Source of the DNA: Desulfobacter hydrogenophilus | GTDB taxonomy: Bacteria; Desulfobacterota; Desulfobacteria; Desulfobacterales; Desulfobacteraceae | Length of the DNA stretch: 64,000 nucleotides | Assembly (NCBI RefSeq): GCF_004319545.1 | Contig: NZ_CP036313.1 | Coordinates: 4,881,001-4,945,000, forward strand | Direction: 5' to 3' | In this document: in pieces, positions 1 through 8,191 of the stretch | Layout of the letters: each line of letters opens with the position of its first letter | How positions within the stretch are numbered: the first letter of the stretch is position 1 | Notes under the pieces: model-generated | The model's database searches: none | The model's input: the letters and a program-made list of their open reading frames with translations, nothing else | Told to the model about the DNA's origin: nothing | Position numbers and translations under genes: made by a program

Positions 1-960
1 CTTGCCCGGAATGGGCGCCACGATACGGATACTCAATGCACTTAATGCCAGGGCCAGATCATCGGCCAGATTCACGATCTTGCTGATCTTGATCCCCGGG
101 GCGGGCTTGTACTCAAAGGTGGTGATCACAGGACCCGGCAGCACCTCCATGACTTCGCCCTTGATGCCGAAGTATCCCAGTTTCTGCTCCAGCAGCTCAG
201 CATCACGTCTGATAGCTTCATGGTCTACAACGGTTTGCTGACCGCCCTTTTCAAGAAAATCCAGGGAAGGCAGGCCGCTCGCGCCACCACAATTGTCCTG
301 AACATTTCCCCGGGGTAAGGACTTGTTTACCGGCTTAGTTGAATCCGGCCGGACAGAATCTGTAAGTTTTACCTTTTTTTCCGGTGTCTCCAAAATGTTA
401 TGCTGGACATCTCTGGCCTTTTTCAAGGTATCCAGGACCTGTGTTACCAAAGGCCCGGGGGTAACTTTTTTTTGCACTGTTTTTTCATCGGGTTTCTCTT
501 GGTCAGACGCTTTCCTATGAATATCGGTTACTTCGGATGTAGGCAACGAAGGCGCACTAAACTCAAGGGTCAAATCGAAGATATCATTATCTTGGTTGAC
601 TGGCGGCTTTTTTTCATCGAATTTTACAGGTGTTGGCTCTGGAGAGTCAGGCGCATCAACAGGATTGCCGGGACGAATTTTAAGAGTTTCATGGGCTCTA
701 AGCAGTTCATCATATCTGTTTTGAAGTTTGACATACTTGTCTGCCAGGTTCAGATTAGCCAACAACAGCTTGACGTATGGAGTGGGCTTATTTTGTCGGC
801 CAAGAGCATTGTCGGCTTTTTCCATTTCACCGGTCATCGTCTTTGCAATACGTTCGGCATCACCCTTCCCGGTCTCCCCGCTGATCTGAAATTTATACTC
901 TCCGCATTCGGTTCTCAAACACAAAAAATTTTTTTCTAAACTGTAATTCTTATTTTCCAC
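1..960 (-). CDS. FtsK/SpoIIIE-type DNA translocase with ZapA-like N-terminus (partial)
   Basis: The reading frame is open from a GTG at 960 to the left edge, giving 320 residues of a longer protein. Residues about 245-320 match the start of the FtsK motor region, including the segment GPVITTFEYKPAPGIKISK and a final APIPGK. Residues about 10-90 instead resemble ZapA, the FtsZ-ring-associated coiled-coil protein: a short beta stretch, then two helices including YVKLLLANLNLADKYVKLQ. Residues 90-240 are a charged, proline-containing linker. No transmembrane helices are seen, whereas classical FtsK begins with four. The frame stays open upstream to about 1020, so an earlier GTG is possible; an AGGAAAG lies about 11 nt before the GTG at 960. 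The motor domain lies outside the window. The FtsK call is firm, the ZapA call is by pattern only. Confidence 0.8.
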   Translation of the reverse strand, partial: MENKNYSLEKNFLCLRTECGEYKFQISGETGKGDAERIAKTMTGEMEKADNALGRQNKPTPYVKLLLANLNLADKYVKLQNRYDELLRAHETLKIRPGNPVDAPDSPEPTPVKFDEKKPPVNQDNDIFDLTLEFSAPSLPTSEVTDIHRKASDQEKPDEKTVQKKVTPGPLVTQVLDTLKKARDVQHNILETPEKKVKLTDSVRPDSTKPVNKSLPRGNVQDNCGGASGLPSLDFLEKGGQQTVVDHEAIRRDAELLEQKLGYFGIKGEVMEVLPGPVITTFEYKPAPGIKISKIVNLADDLALALSALSIRIVAPIPGK

Positions 961-1288
961 GCTAAATAACACTTTCCTGGGATAATACGCATGAACATCG
1001 ACCAACACGGACACAACCGGTCAGCCCTTATCTACTCTTTTAAAAATCCAACCCGTTGCCATTAATCTTTCATTAAAACACACCTATCACGACCGCACAG
1101 GTTATATCATAACCTATACTGGGATTCCAGGCAGTTCAAACATTTTGCGTTTTTCCTTTAAAACAAAAACTTGCCCTAACGGGATTTGAGTTTTCCCATA
1201 TCAATCGTTCTTCGGGTGTGATATTGGTCCTGATAAAATACATCATAGATACCCCTTTGATAAAATCAGAATTAACGACTTTATTATT
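961..1288. other. Intergenic region with a short perfect palindrome
   Basis: No gene is recognised here. The segment separates the divergent translocase gene and a small plus-strand gene, so it should hold promoters for both, but none is clear. A 7-bp inverted repeat with a 3-nt spacer (AGGTTATATCATAACCT, 1099-1115) has the size of an operator site. Confidence 0.4.
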
Positions 1289-1567
1289 ATGAAAAAAAAT
1301 ACTTTTCAAATTCAATCCCTTGATAATGATAACAAAAAACTAAAACTGTCGCCGTTTGGCCGTCTGTTCCGAATTTTTGCCTCATGGTTCGGATTTACCG
1401 GCCTTTATGCAGCTTTTTCGGTCTGTCCCTTCTGTGGGCAACAGGGGTGCCCTGTGGGTATGGCATCGGCTGGCACGGTAGGGGCTTTTTTGGCCTTATG
1501 CCTCCAGGACTGGAAGCGGCTTTTCGCATATATCAAAAATCGTTTTATGGCATTGCGTAAACCATGA
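1289..1567 (+). CDS. Small Cys-rich membrane protein of unknown function
   Basis: The frame encodes 92 residues. A hydrophobic, glycine- and alanine-rich centre (about residues 28-72) suggests one or two membrane segments, and the C-terminus is basic. The centre carries CPFCGQQGCPVG, a CxxC-x4-C pattern that could bind a metal or form a disulfide at the membrane. I do not recognise a family. No strong ribosome binding site precedes the ATG, so the start is uncertain. It stands alone, divergent from the translocase gene, and is followed by a palindromic repeat. The composition is protein-like rather than random, but expression is not shown. Confidence 0.55.
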   Translation: MKKNTFQIQSLDNDNKKLKLSPFGRLFRIFASWFGFTGLYAAFSVCPFCGQQGCPVGMASAGTVGAFLALCLQDWKRLFAYIKNRFMALRKP

Positions 1568-1617
1568 GATAAAGCGGCTCAGGAAAAAACGATTTTCAGT
1601 TAGGCTTGGGATCAGAT

Positions 1618-1747
1618 TAAAATCGTCCAAATATAACTTAAGATTTTAAGTTGTATTCAAGGCGCGTTACTGTAATCATATTGTTCCTGATGTCCAGTGA
1701 CGCAACGCAGAAGACGGCTTAAAAGGCAAGTCATATGGACGGTTTTA
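1618..1747. repeat. Palindromic intergenic repeat, about 130 bp
   Basis: The ends are imperfect inverted repeats: TAAAATCGTCCAAATATAAC on the left matches the complement of GTCATATGGACGGTTTTA on the right. The interior has the pattern TTCAAGGCG, about 45 bases, then CAACGCAGAAG, which recurs in the repeats at 14418, 22324 and 39390. It may be a small non-autonomous element or a structured RNA. Confidence 0.6.
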
Positions 1748-1772
1748 TTTTGCGTGCGAGCCTTACCGGCCA

Positions 1773-3113
1773 TTAACCGGCAATTGGCAGGTAAACACCT
1801 GTTCCTTTGGGCAAATCGCTGAAATTCGGAACCCTGTTACCCGGAACCGGCCCCCGGCCCGGAATATGGTAAATGGTTCCCGGATCTTTGAACTTTGCAC
1901 CGGCAATCCTATAGGCAGTTTTAGATTTTGTAACGTTAAAGGGGCCCTTATACCCCACCAGCAGACGGGTGCCTGGCGGCAGATCATCCCAGTCCGAAAT
2001 CACGCGCCCGTTTAAAATCCGACCAGAGGGAAGAAAATAAATGGTGGAGGCAGCATGGTAAGCCCCGCCCGCATGGGACCAGGCCGTCATCCGCCCGGAA
2101 ATAATTTTTATGATGCTTTTAGTCTGTTCACGAACTTGTTCCGTCTCCTGGTTGAGCAGCACCTTTGTACCCGCAGGCACACGGTCCCAGCCCCAATTTA
2201 AAGCGACCCTGTCACCGGCCAGGGTTTTTCCGCCGGGCAGAACGTAGACTGTGTTCGGGGCATCATAATCTTCACCGGCAATGGCCCAAGCAGAATTCTG
2301 TTTTGAAATCACATCAGACACCAGGGATTGGGGCACTTTTTTCTCGGTAGAAACAACAGCACCGGGGACAGGATAAAAAACCTGGGCCAGCATGGGATCC
2401 GGTGTAAGGCGACCAGCCTTGACATCAGGATCAAACGGCCAGGTTGGCCCGAGCCCTGCCCGGGTTCTGTCAAAATTTTTCGCACATCGTTTACGCCCCC
2501 TGTGATTTTTGGAAAACCATCGATTGGGTCTGCCGTATGCAATCTGGCTGTGGGTCAAAATATCTTTATCCTGAAGGCCATAGGCCCGTTTAAGGATAAA
2601 CAACAACACCCCCGCAGATGCGTACTGGCTGGTGGTCAGGGGAGCATAGTGGTAGCCGATAAATTCAATGCCCACCGAAATATCGCTAACATTGGAGACC
2701 CCGTCCCACATGGACAGGCCGGCATGATCCGCCCTGTATTTTTTATCCAGAATTCTGTAAACCGTCCCGTTCCTGGCAACAACATAATTGGCATGCCCGC
2801 CGGGTGTGGTACGGCCGTTTTCAAACCGCTTTCCCCTGGAAACCACCCGTAAAGTACTTTTCAGTCCCAACTCGGACGTATGCACGATGATCAGCCGGGT
2901 TTTGGGACGCACCTTTTTTTTAAATCGCGGATTAATCCGGGAACGATAATCAATAATACGATTCTGGAAACGGACAAGGTCCGAACGGGAATAGGTTTCT
3001 GCAGCCCGGCCCGGGGCCGTTGTCAACAGCATGACAACCAGTATCAGGGCAATGAACGGCACCAAGGCGGAACCCTTTGAGAAAGGAAATTTTACATAAG
3101 GTTCAATATTCAT
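1773..3113 (-). CDS. Secreted N-acetylmuramoyl-L-alanine amidase (Amidase_2/PGRP fold)
   Basis: This 446-residue protein starts with a signal-anchor-like hydrophobic segment (about residues 17-36). An Amidase_2 domain spans about 70-215 and shows the zinc ligands expected of the fold: His78 in VHTSE, His130 in ADHAGLS and His188 in THSQ, with Glu150 in GIEF. Such enzymes cut the lactyl-peptide amide bond of peptidoglycan. The C-terminal third holds three degenerate repeats of about 60 residues, near 275, 343 and 405, each with a pattern like AxxIAG...TIYxLPxGxxLxGxRV...LPxGTxLLV. These may bind cell wall. The gene stands alone on the minus strand, so a housekeeping wall-recycling role is more likely than a phage lysin. 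Substrate is inferred. Confidence 0.88.
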   Translation of the reverse strand: MNIEPYVKFPFSKGSALVPFIALILVVMLLTTAPGRAAETYSRSDLVRFQNRIIDYRSRINPRFKKKVRPKTRLIIVHTSELGLKSTLRVVSRGKRFENGRTTPGGHANYVVARNGTVYRILDKKYRADHAGLSMWDGVSNVSDISVGIEFIGYHYAPLTTSQYASAGVLLFILKRAYGLQDKDILTHSQIAYGRPNRWFSKNHRGRKRCAKNFDRTRAGLGPTWPFDPDVKAGRLTPDPMLAQVFYPVPGAVVSTEKKVPQSLVSDVISKQNSAWAIAGEDYDAPNTVYVLPGGKTLAGDRVALNWGWDRVPAGTKVLLNQETEQVREQTKSIIKIISGRMTAWSHAGGAYHAASTIYFLPSGRILNGRVISDWDDLPPGTRLLVGYKGPFNVTKSKTAYRIAGAKFKDPGTIYHIPGRGPVPGNRVPNFSDLPKGTGVYLPIAG

Positions 3114-3293
3114 AGGCTAAAATTATATCAACACAGGTCCGATATTGCAAAGGCCCTCCGTATAAAAAATAAAAAAAGAAAGATTTTGTATCCAACATTT
3201 ATAAAAAAGTCCCAATAAGTTATTAAGTTACTTTCATGTTTTTTTATGTGTTGAGTCTGGGGATCGATAGACCAGGCCAACCCATGGCTGTTA

Positions 3294-5279
3294 TCATAAA
3301 TCTTTATGCCTGGCTGCGATTAATTTAATCGTATCTTCTATAGCGAAAAATCCATCTATAAATTGGGGATCAAACATGGACCCTCTCCCCACAAGGATGA
3401 TGTTCATCGCTTTTTCATGGGAGAAGGCAGGTTTATAACATCGTTTACTAATCAGCGCATCATAAACATCACAAATGGCCATGATTCTGCCACAAAGTGG
3501 AATGTTTTCGCCACAAAGACCGTCCGGGTACCCCTTACCGTCCCACCGTTCATGATGCGAGCCGGCAATCAGTGCGCCCATTTTTAAAAAATAATTACCC
3601 TGATCATTCCTTCCGGTTCTTTGAAGCGTATCTCTTCCAATAGAAGAATGGGTTTTCATAATTTCAAATTCTTCATCAGTCAATTTACCGGGCTTTAATA
3701 AAATTCTGTCCGGGATACCGACTTTACCGATATCATGGAGCGGTGAAGCGTGGTAAAGCGTCTCAATATAATCATCCGTCAAAATATCCGGGAATAATCC
3801 GGACTTTTTTAAATGAACGACCAAGGCCCTTGCATACTTTTGGGTTCGCACAATATGCTGTCCGGTTTCCGGGTCACGTGTTTCAACAAGGCCAACAATG
3901 GTTTTTATGGTAAATTGCTGGGCTTGAGCCAATTTTTTAAACCAGGCGAAAGAGGCTTTCCTGGCGCCTGTAAAACGCACAAAAGAGGTAAAAACAAATG
4001 TAAAAACCGTTAAAATAAATGGCAGCACAGGAGAAATAAACACGGATATTTTAATAAAACAAAGCAAGCTTGATATCAACAAAATACTGCCCCAAACCAT
4101 GGTTCCTGCTAAAAGAACCATAGGAGAGGCTGAAAAAAAAAGCAGAAACATCATGAGAATGCCGGTGAACATTAAGCCCCCGGAAATAAAAGCGTGTGAC
4201 CAGATGGGTTTAATCACCTGACGATTTTCATAAATACTGCTTAATATGGCTGCATGGATTTCCAACCCCGGGTAGCTTGGGTCAAAAACAGTATGATGGA
4301 TATCATTCAAACCGGTTGCAGAAGACCCGATAAAAAGAATTTTACCCTGGATGTCAGCCGGGGAATAGTTCTGATTTAAAATATCAGCAGCACCGATAAA
4401 TTTATGAGCTCTGCCCGGACCGGAGAATCTCATATGGAGATATCCGTCCCGTGTTATTGGTATCTTGTATTTATCTGCTTTTATATAAAGACCAAAAAAA
4501 TTTTCTAATACTTCTAATTTCTTAACATTGTGGGCTTTTAAAAAAGTCGAAAGAGATAGATTCGTAAACGTTTGACCTTTCAATGAAATCAAAAGGGGCG
4601 TAGATCTTAACAAACCATCCATATCCGATTGACTGTTAAGGAATCCGGTATACTTAAGCGCCGTTTCAATTTGCGGGGTATTGGTCAGAACGCCTTCAGC
4701 CTGATTGGCGTTTAAACACCCTGATTTATCAACAACATCGAAAGGAACGCGTAAAGGGGATGCTTTTTTGTTGAAATGATCAAAATAAAAATACCTGGCA
4801 CCTACGATATCAGCCTGCCTGAAAATATGCGCCAGGTATAAATCGTTATCCTGCATTGCAGGCGGGACCCCTGTAAATCCAAGATTAAGGGCGAAATCTT
4901 TCCGGAATTGCAGTTGAATATTTTTCAGTGAGCTGCGGTCCGGTTCAGGAAGCAGTATATCAAGCCCCATGGCGGCAGGTTGATTGTCGAACAACTCTTT
5001 GACAAGTTTAGCCAGCAAGTATCTGGGCCATGGCCACTGCCCGACGGCTGATAAGCTGGTTTCATCAATATCGATAATGGTGATCCGGCTTGATACGTTT
5101 CCCGCTGCGGTGGTTTGAAGCAACAAGTCATAAAAAAAATTATCGGCGTTTTTAAATACGGCGCGTTGGGTATATGCGCCTATACACAGAACCAGTGTTA
5201 TGAATAAAACAACCGTAAGTTGCCACCATTGTGACATACTGCTCCGGAAAGCGTTTTCAAAATCGGCTTCGGCTTTCAA
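3294..5279 (-). CDS. CHASE2 sensor with HD-GYP phosphodiesterase domain
   Basis: The protein has 661 residues. One membrane helix (about 18-37) leads into an extracytoplasmic CHASE2 domain (about 40-350, starting around ITIIDIDETSLSAVGQWPWP). Hydrophobic helices follow at about 355-440, then a cytoplasmic HD-GYP domain. That domain has HDIGK at 515 and HHERWDGKGYPDG at 575, and the HD and GYP residues are intact, as expected for cyclic-di-GMP hydrolysis. The start is read as TTG with GGAG just upstream. It is the last gene of an apparent operon with the OmpA-like lipoprotein and the FecR-domain protein, 21 bp and 14 bp apart. CHASE2 plus FecR is a known pairing in surface-stress signalling; the ligand is unknown. 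Confidence 0.92.
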   Translation of the reverse strand: MKAEADFENAFRSSMSQWWQLTVVLFITLVLCIGAYTQRAVFKNADNFFYDLLLQTTAAGNVSSRITIIDIDETSLSAVGQWPWPRYLLAKLVKELFDNQPAAMGLDILLPEPDRSSLKNIQLQFRKDFALNLGFTGVPPAMQDNDLYLAHIFRQADIVGARYFYFDHFNKKASPLRVPFDVVDKSGCLNANQAEGVLTNTPQIETALKYTGFLNSQSDMDGLLRSTPLLISLKGQTFTNLSLSTFLKAHNVKKLEVLENFFGLYIKADKYKIPITRDGYLHMRFSGPGRAHKFIGAADILNQNYSPADIQGKILFIGSSATGLNDIHHTVFDPSYPGLEIHAAILSSIYENRQVIKPIWSHAFISGGLMFTGILMMFLLFFSASPMVLLAGTMVWGSILLISSLLCFIKISVFISPVLPFILTVFTFVFTSFVRFTGARKASFAWFKKLAQAQQFTIKTIVGLVETRDPETGQHIVRTQKYARALVVHLKKSGLFPDILTDDYIETLYHASPLHDIGKVGIPDRILLKPGKLTDEEFEIMKTHSSIGRDTLQRTGRNDQGNYFLKMGALIAGSHHERWDGKGYPDGLCGENIPLCGRIMAICDVYDALISKRCYKPAFSHEKAMNIILVGRGSMFDPQFIDGFFAIEDTIKLIAARHKDL

Positions 5280-5300
5280 AAAGACTCCGCGTCTATGCGT

Positions 5301-5891
5301 CTACTTGACCATTATTTCAACTCTTCTATTTTTTTCTTCTGATACATCGTCACCCGTAATCACTAAAGGATCATTTTCACCGTGGGAGGTAACCGACATA
5401 TTTATCAAATTGATATTTGCATCTTTTATAATTTTTTCCACGACTTTGGCCCGGTCCAGGGCCAGCTTATAGTTATAATCTGCCTTACCCTTGGAATCAG
5501 AGTGGCCAATAATACTGATCTCAGAGGGTTCCCGCTCTTTAGCTAATCTAAGTACATTGTCAATTAACGCGGCAGACCCAGGTTGCAAACGATCCGAGTC
5601 AAATTCAAAATAAAGAAGAATAGAGACCGGTTTTAACGGTTCTGTCTGAAAAAGCGTTTTATATTCATTCTCAACTTTATTCTTTTCAATTATTTTTGTA
5701 TCAATTTTTGATTGTGCTTTGCCGACCGTTGCGCAGCTATACGGTTTTTCCAGCGTTATGGAGGACGTGTCATTTGCTACAATGACAGCACCTGCTTTAT
5801 TATCCTGTTCAGGCAAAAGGATTACAGTGGTTTTCGCGCCACAGGAAAAAAGCAAAAGAATGCCCGGAAAAAAAAGAATGTAGCGAATCAT
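5301..5891 (-). CDS. OmpA-family lipoprotein
   Basis: The 196-residue product starts with a lipoprotein signal ending in LLFSC, so Cys17 is the likely acylation site and the outer membrane the likely location. Residues about 100-195 form an OmpA C-terminal domain, which binds peptidoglycan: LYFEFDSDRL near the start, IIGHSDSKG in the middle and the LALDRAKVV helix. The middle (40-95) is low in hydrophobic residues and probably a linker. It lies between the FecR-domain gene and the CHASE2-HD-GYP gene. Together they suggest a unit that senses envelope state and changes cyclic-di-GMP level; that role is inferred from the neighbours. Confidence 0.88.
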   Translation of the reverse strand: MIRYILFFPGILLLFSCGAKTTVILLPEQDNKAGAVIVANDTSSITLEKPYSCATVGKAQSKIDTKIIEKNKVENEYKTLFQTEPLKPVSILLYFEFDSDRLQPGSAALIDNVLRLAKEREPSEISIIGHSDSKGKADYNYKLALDRAKVVEKIIKDANINLINMSVTSHGENDPLVITGDDVSEEKNRRVEIMVK

Positions 5892-5905
5892 GTTATGTGC
5901 CTTTC

Positions 5906-6346
5906 TTAATCTACCTGAATAATAAAATGCGTTCCCCTGGTGCCGACAATGGCATTTGGCGTCTCTAAAGAGACTTTATCCGACGAAAGTTTTCCAATTC
6001 TGCCTGAATTATAAATGGCTTTTCCCTTTTTAAGATAAAGGTCAAAGGCATATGCATTTGCTTCAGGGTCAAATATATAGTCCTTGATGTTACATTCCGT
6101 ATTCTGGCCTACGGCAATAGTTGTACCGTCCGTAAATATAATGCCGGCTGAGCTGTCAGCTTTTGTAATTAATACATCTGATTTAAAAATCGGATTCCCT
6201 TCAGCCATCGCAACGATCGTTTCGCCCCGTTTAATTGAAACATCGCCGGAAACTTTTTTAAAAAATGCAACCTTTCCATCTTGAGCGAATGCCATTGCAC
6301 AACATCCAACCATAAAAATCATAACAATCGTTATAAGATTTTTCAT
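5906..6346 (-). CDS. Exported FecR-domain protein
   Basis: The protein has 146 residues, with a cleavable signal peptide ending near AMAFAQ (about 22). The rest is a FecR domain: a beta-rich stretch with a basic start (VSGDVSIKRGE), then GDVLITKADSS-type and FTDGTTIAVGQNTE segments, ending with TPNAIVGTRGTHFIIQVD. This is a free periplasmic FecR domain without the anti-sigma part of classical FecR, so it is unlikely to regulate iron uptake. It heads the operon with the OmpA lipoprotein and CHASE2 phosphodiesterase. Such FecR-CHASE2 pairs are common in deltaproteobacteria, but the signal is unknown. Confidence 0.88.
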   Translation of the reverse strand: MKNLITIVMIFMVGCCAMAFAQDGKVAFFKKVSGDVSIKRGETIVAMAEGNPIFKSDVLITKADSSAGIIFTDGTTIAVGQNTECNIKDYIFDPEANAYAFDLYLKKGKAIYNSGRIGKLSSDKVSLETPNAIVGTRGTHFIIQVD

Positions 6347-6669
6347 GAATTCCCCGCACTAATTTAGGTCAAAAGTGATGAATATATTTAATCTACAGTT
6401 GTTATTTTTAAAATGCAATTTTAAAATGAAAATTCAATGGAATGTATTTCCCATTTTTTTCAAAATATATCTGCAGAGAAGATGCAATGAATATGAACAG
6501 TTGTTGCTGCGGCCACAGTACATATCGCCACAAGTATTCAGATGATTGTTGCTGCCGAAGAGACGTCGGCCACCATAAAAGACGAAAACAGGGCCGAAAA
6601 AATCCAGTTTCAGCGCACAGGCGCTGAAACTGGATTCGCTTTGTTAGGGGTACGGACACCATTAAATTG
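6347..6669. other. Intergenic region between the FecR operon and the flavin-binding gene
   Basis: The segment should carry the promoter of the FecR operon, but no clear -35/-10 pair is visible. A 46-codon Cys/His-rich frame on the plus strand (6487-6627) is doubtful because its end lies inside the terminator at 6596-6636. Confidence 0.4.
6596..6636 (-). terminator. Rho-independent terminator of the flavin-binding gene
   Basis: A perfect 16-bp stem (AATCCAGTTTCAGCGC, 6601-6616, with its complement at 6621-6636) closes a 4-nt loop. On the minus strand it is followed by TTTTTT, about 30 bp after the stop at 6670. Confidence 0.88.
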
Positions 6670-7047
6670 CTATAATAATTTCTCAGCGCCTTTATAAACC
6701 TCTTCAACCTTTAGTGCGGCGGCACCGTGGCCTGGGTGTTTTTCAGGATTCCACGTTTTCATATCGTCAAACACAGGCCCCTGGGTATGGTACTCAAGGA
6801 TGCCTTTGACCTGATAGGATGTGTTATCCGAAGTAATGAATAAAATACAGGCCTTGGATCCGGCTTTAATGTTTTCCATGGTTTTGGAAAAATAGTTGTT
6901 GGCCACAACCAGAGTCTGCTCATCATATTTGCTCACGCAGGTCGCATAAATGGCATTGGGTACGCCATCCTTGTTCACGGTGGATAATATAACAGGGCCT
7001 TTGTGGCTGTCCCATGCTTTGCTGGTTTCTTCAGGTAATTCAGGCAT
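6670..7047 (-). CDS. Pyridoxamine 5'-phosphate oxidase-like flavin-binding protein
   Basis: The 125-residue protein has the split-barrel fold of the PNPOx-like family: an N-terminal GPVILSTVNKDGVPNAIYA strand pair that commonly contacts FMN, then FSKTMENIKAGSKACILF and a closing strand region YQVKGILEYHTQGPVF. It is shorter than true PdxH (about 210 residues) and lacks its C-terminal part, so B6 synthesis is unlikely. Small members bind FMN or F420 and act as uncharacterised reductases. An AAAGGAGAT sits 7 nt before the ATG. It is a single-gene unit with its own terminator. Confidence 0.82.
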   Translation of the reverse strand: MPELPEETSKAWDSHKGPVILSTVNKDGVPNAIYATCVSKYDEQTLVVANNYFSKTMENIKAGSKACILFITSDNTSYQVKGILEYHTQGPVFDDMKTWNPEKHPGHGAAALKVEEVYKGAEKLL

Positions 7048-7252
7048 ATTTAATCTCCTTTGGTTTAAATTTGTTTGCCTAACCCGGCAAACTGTTCACA
7101 TGAAATAGATGTACAACGCCGTATTTATAGCACATACCGTGCCTGCCATCCCCCGATCGCTTTTTTTAGGCGCCGGAAATCGAAAGCACCCTGACAAAAA
7201 CTTAAAAGTCGGCATCGGAAAAAAATATTAAATTTAGGAGGGAAATTTGGGA

Positions 7253-7281
7253 TTGACAAGCAGGCACAATTCCATTAAAAA
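7253..7281 (+). promoter_or_regulatory. Candidate sigma-70 promoter of tRNA-Leu
   Basis: TTGACA at 7253-7258 and TAAAAA at 7276-7281 are 17 bp apart and end 11 bp before the tRNA. Confidence 0.6.
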
Positions 7282-7292
7282 AAGGGCTCTAA

Positions 7293-7379
7293 GCCGGAGT
7301 GGTGGAATTGGTAGACGCAGAGGACTCAAAATCCTCCGGGCGCAAGCCCTTGCGAGTTCAAGTCTCGCCTCCGGTACCA
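7293..7379 (+). tRNA. tRNA-Leu (anticodon CAA)
   Basis: The 87-nt gene has a GCCGGAG acceptor strand pairing with CTCCGGT, a D-arm GGTGGAATTGGTAGACGC, an anticodon stem GAGGA/TCCTC with loop CTCAAAA, the long variable arm of class II tRNAs, a TTCAAGT T-loop and encoded ACCA. Its 3' end borders a region of mobile-element debris, a common situation for integration at tRNA genes. Confidence 0.95.
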
Positions 7380-7386
7380 AAATAAA

Positions 7387-7422
7387 AACAAGGGGTTAGC
7401 CAAACTGGTTAACTCCTTTGTT
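7387..7422 (+). terminator. Stem-loop after tRNA-Leu
   Basis: AACAAGGGGTTAGCC (7387-7401) pairs with GGTTAACTCCTTTGTT (7407-7422). Only a short GTTT follows, so it is a weak terminator or a processing stop. Confidence 0.55.
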
Positions 7423-7494
7423 GTTTGAGCATTAAAAAAAGTAAGCATGTTGTAAGCAGTAATTTTTTTTTGTTTCTTCTGCATCATGCACCCC

Positions 7495-7772
7495 ATTTAC
7501 CTGTGGGCTTGATCAACCGGACCAAGCCGTCCATAGCTTCAAATCCATAATCAAACATAGCCTGTGCAATTGAATCTCGCTGCCCCCTGTCATGTCAACC
7601 ATCTTATCCAGATATTCTCACTGCACTGGCGCCAACTTCACCACCAACGTATCTACCGGCGCATGCTCTCCAAGCCGCTTGCAAAGGACACGTTCAACAG
7701 CCTCCTGAACAGCTTGGGATCGTTCAGCGTCAAGCTCGATGTCTCCATAATTCGTTTGGATACACTGCATTG
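7495..7772 (-). pseudogene. Frameshifted remnant of a small unknown gene
   Basis: On the minus strand a frame starts with MQCIQTNYGDIELDAERSQA and runs to an in-frame TGA after about 50 codons. A related frame one base off continues with GQRDSIAQAMFDYGFEAMDG and ends in GKWGA before a stop near 7495. Both parts look like one former protein of about 93 residues with a stop and a frameshift. I do not recognise the family. It lies among mobile-element debris. Confidence 0.45.
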
Positions 7773-7891
7773 AAGATGTCTATTTTGCATGAGGTTTGCA
7801 GGCGCTTAACGCTGCTTTTCCGGTAACGTGGCTTATGTGCGGATAGCAACAGGGGGGATGTATTTTCGATTTCGGCGGGCCGTCATAAAAC

Positions 7892-8113
7892 TTAATAGAA
7901 GCTTAAATCCACACCAATGACACGCTCAAGGCATTGCATCAAAGTTGGGTACTTCAATTTACTAAAATCATACCCCGGTTGGATTAATTCGGCGGGCCAG
8001 ACGTATCCCATAAATTCGACCCTACCTATTGGCATGCGTTTAACAAAGCGGTTGATTCTACTCTGCAACTGATGAACGTCAATTATAATTCCCGCCCGCA
8101 TTGAATCGCACAA
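7892..8113 (-). pseudogene. C-terminal fragment of an unknown gene, truncated by the insertion element
   Basis: The frame gives 73 residues from a TTG start, with protein-like composition (GRVEFMGYVWPAELIQPGYD and a conserved-looking end ERVIGVDLSFY). It stays open upstream up to the left inverted repeat of the transposase element at 8135, which suggests the element cut off the 5' part. No family is recognised. Confidence 0.4.
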
Positions 8114-8191
8114 AATGTAACCGCACTGTATCTATTGCCTCACGAATAATGTTACCCAAAACAGATTATAAAAATATGTGGAGGGTAGATT

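Noticed and set aside
2..939. Plus-strand frames over the first kilobase
   Set aside because: They lie opposite the FtsK-type gene, whose protein is recognisable; the plus-strand products have no family features.
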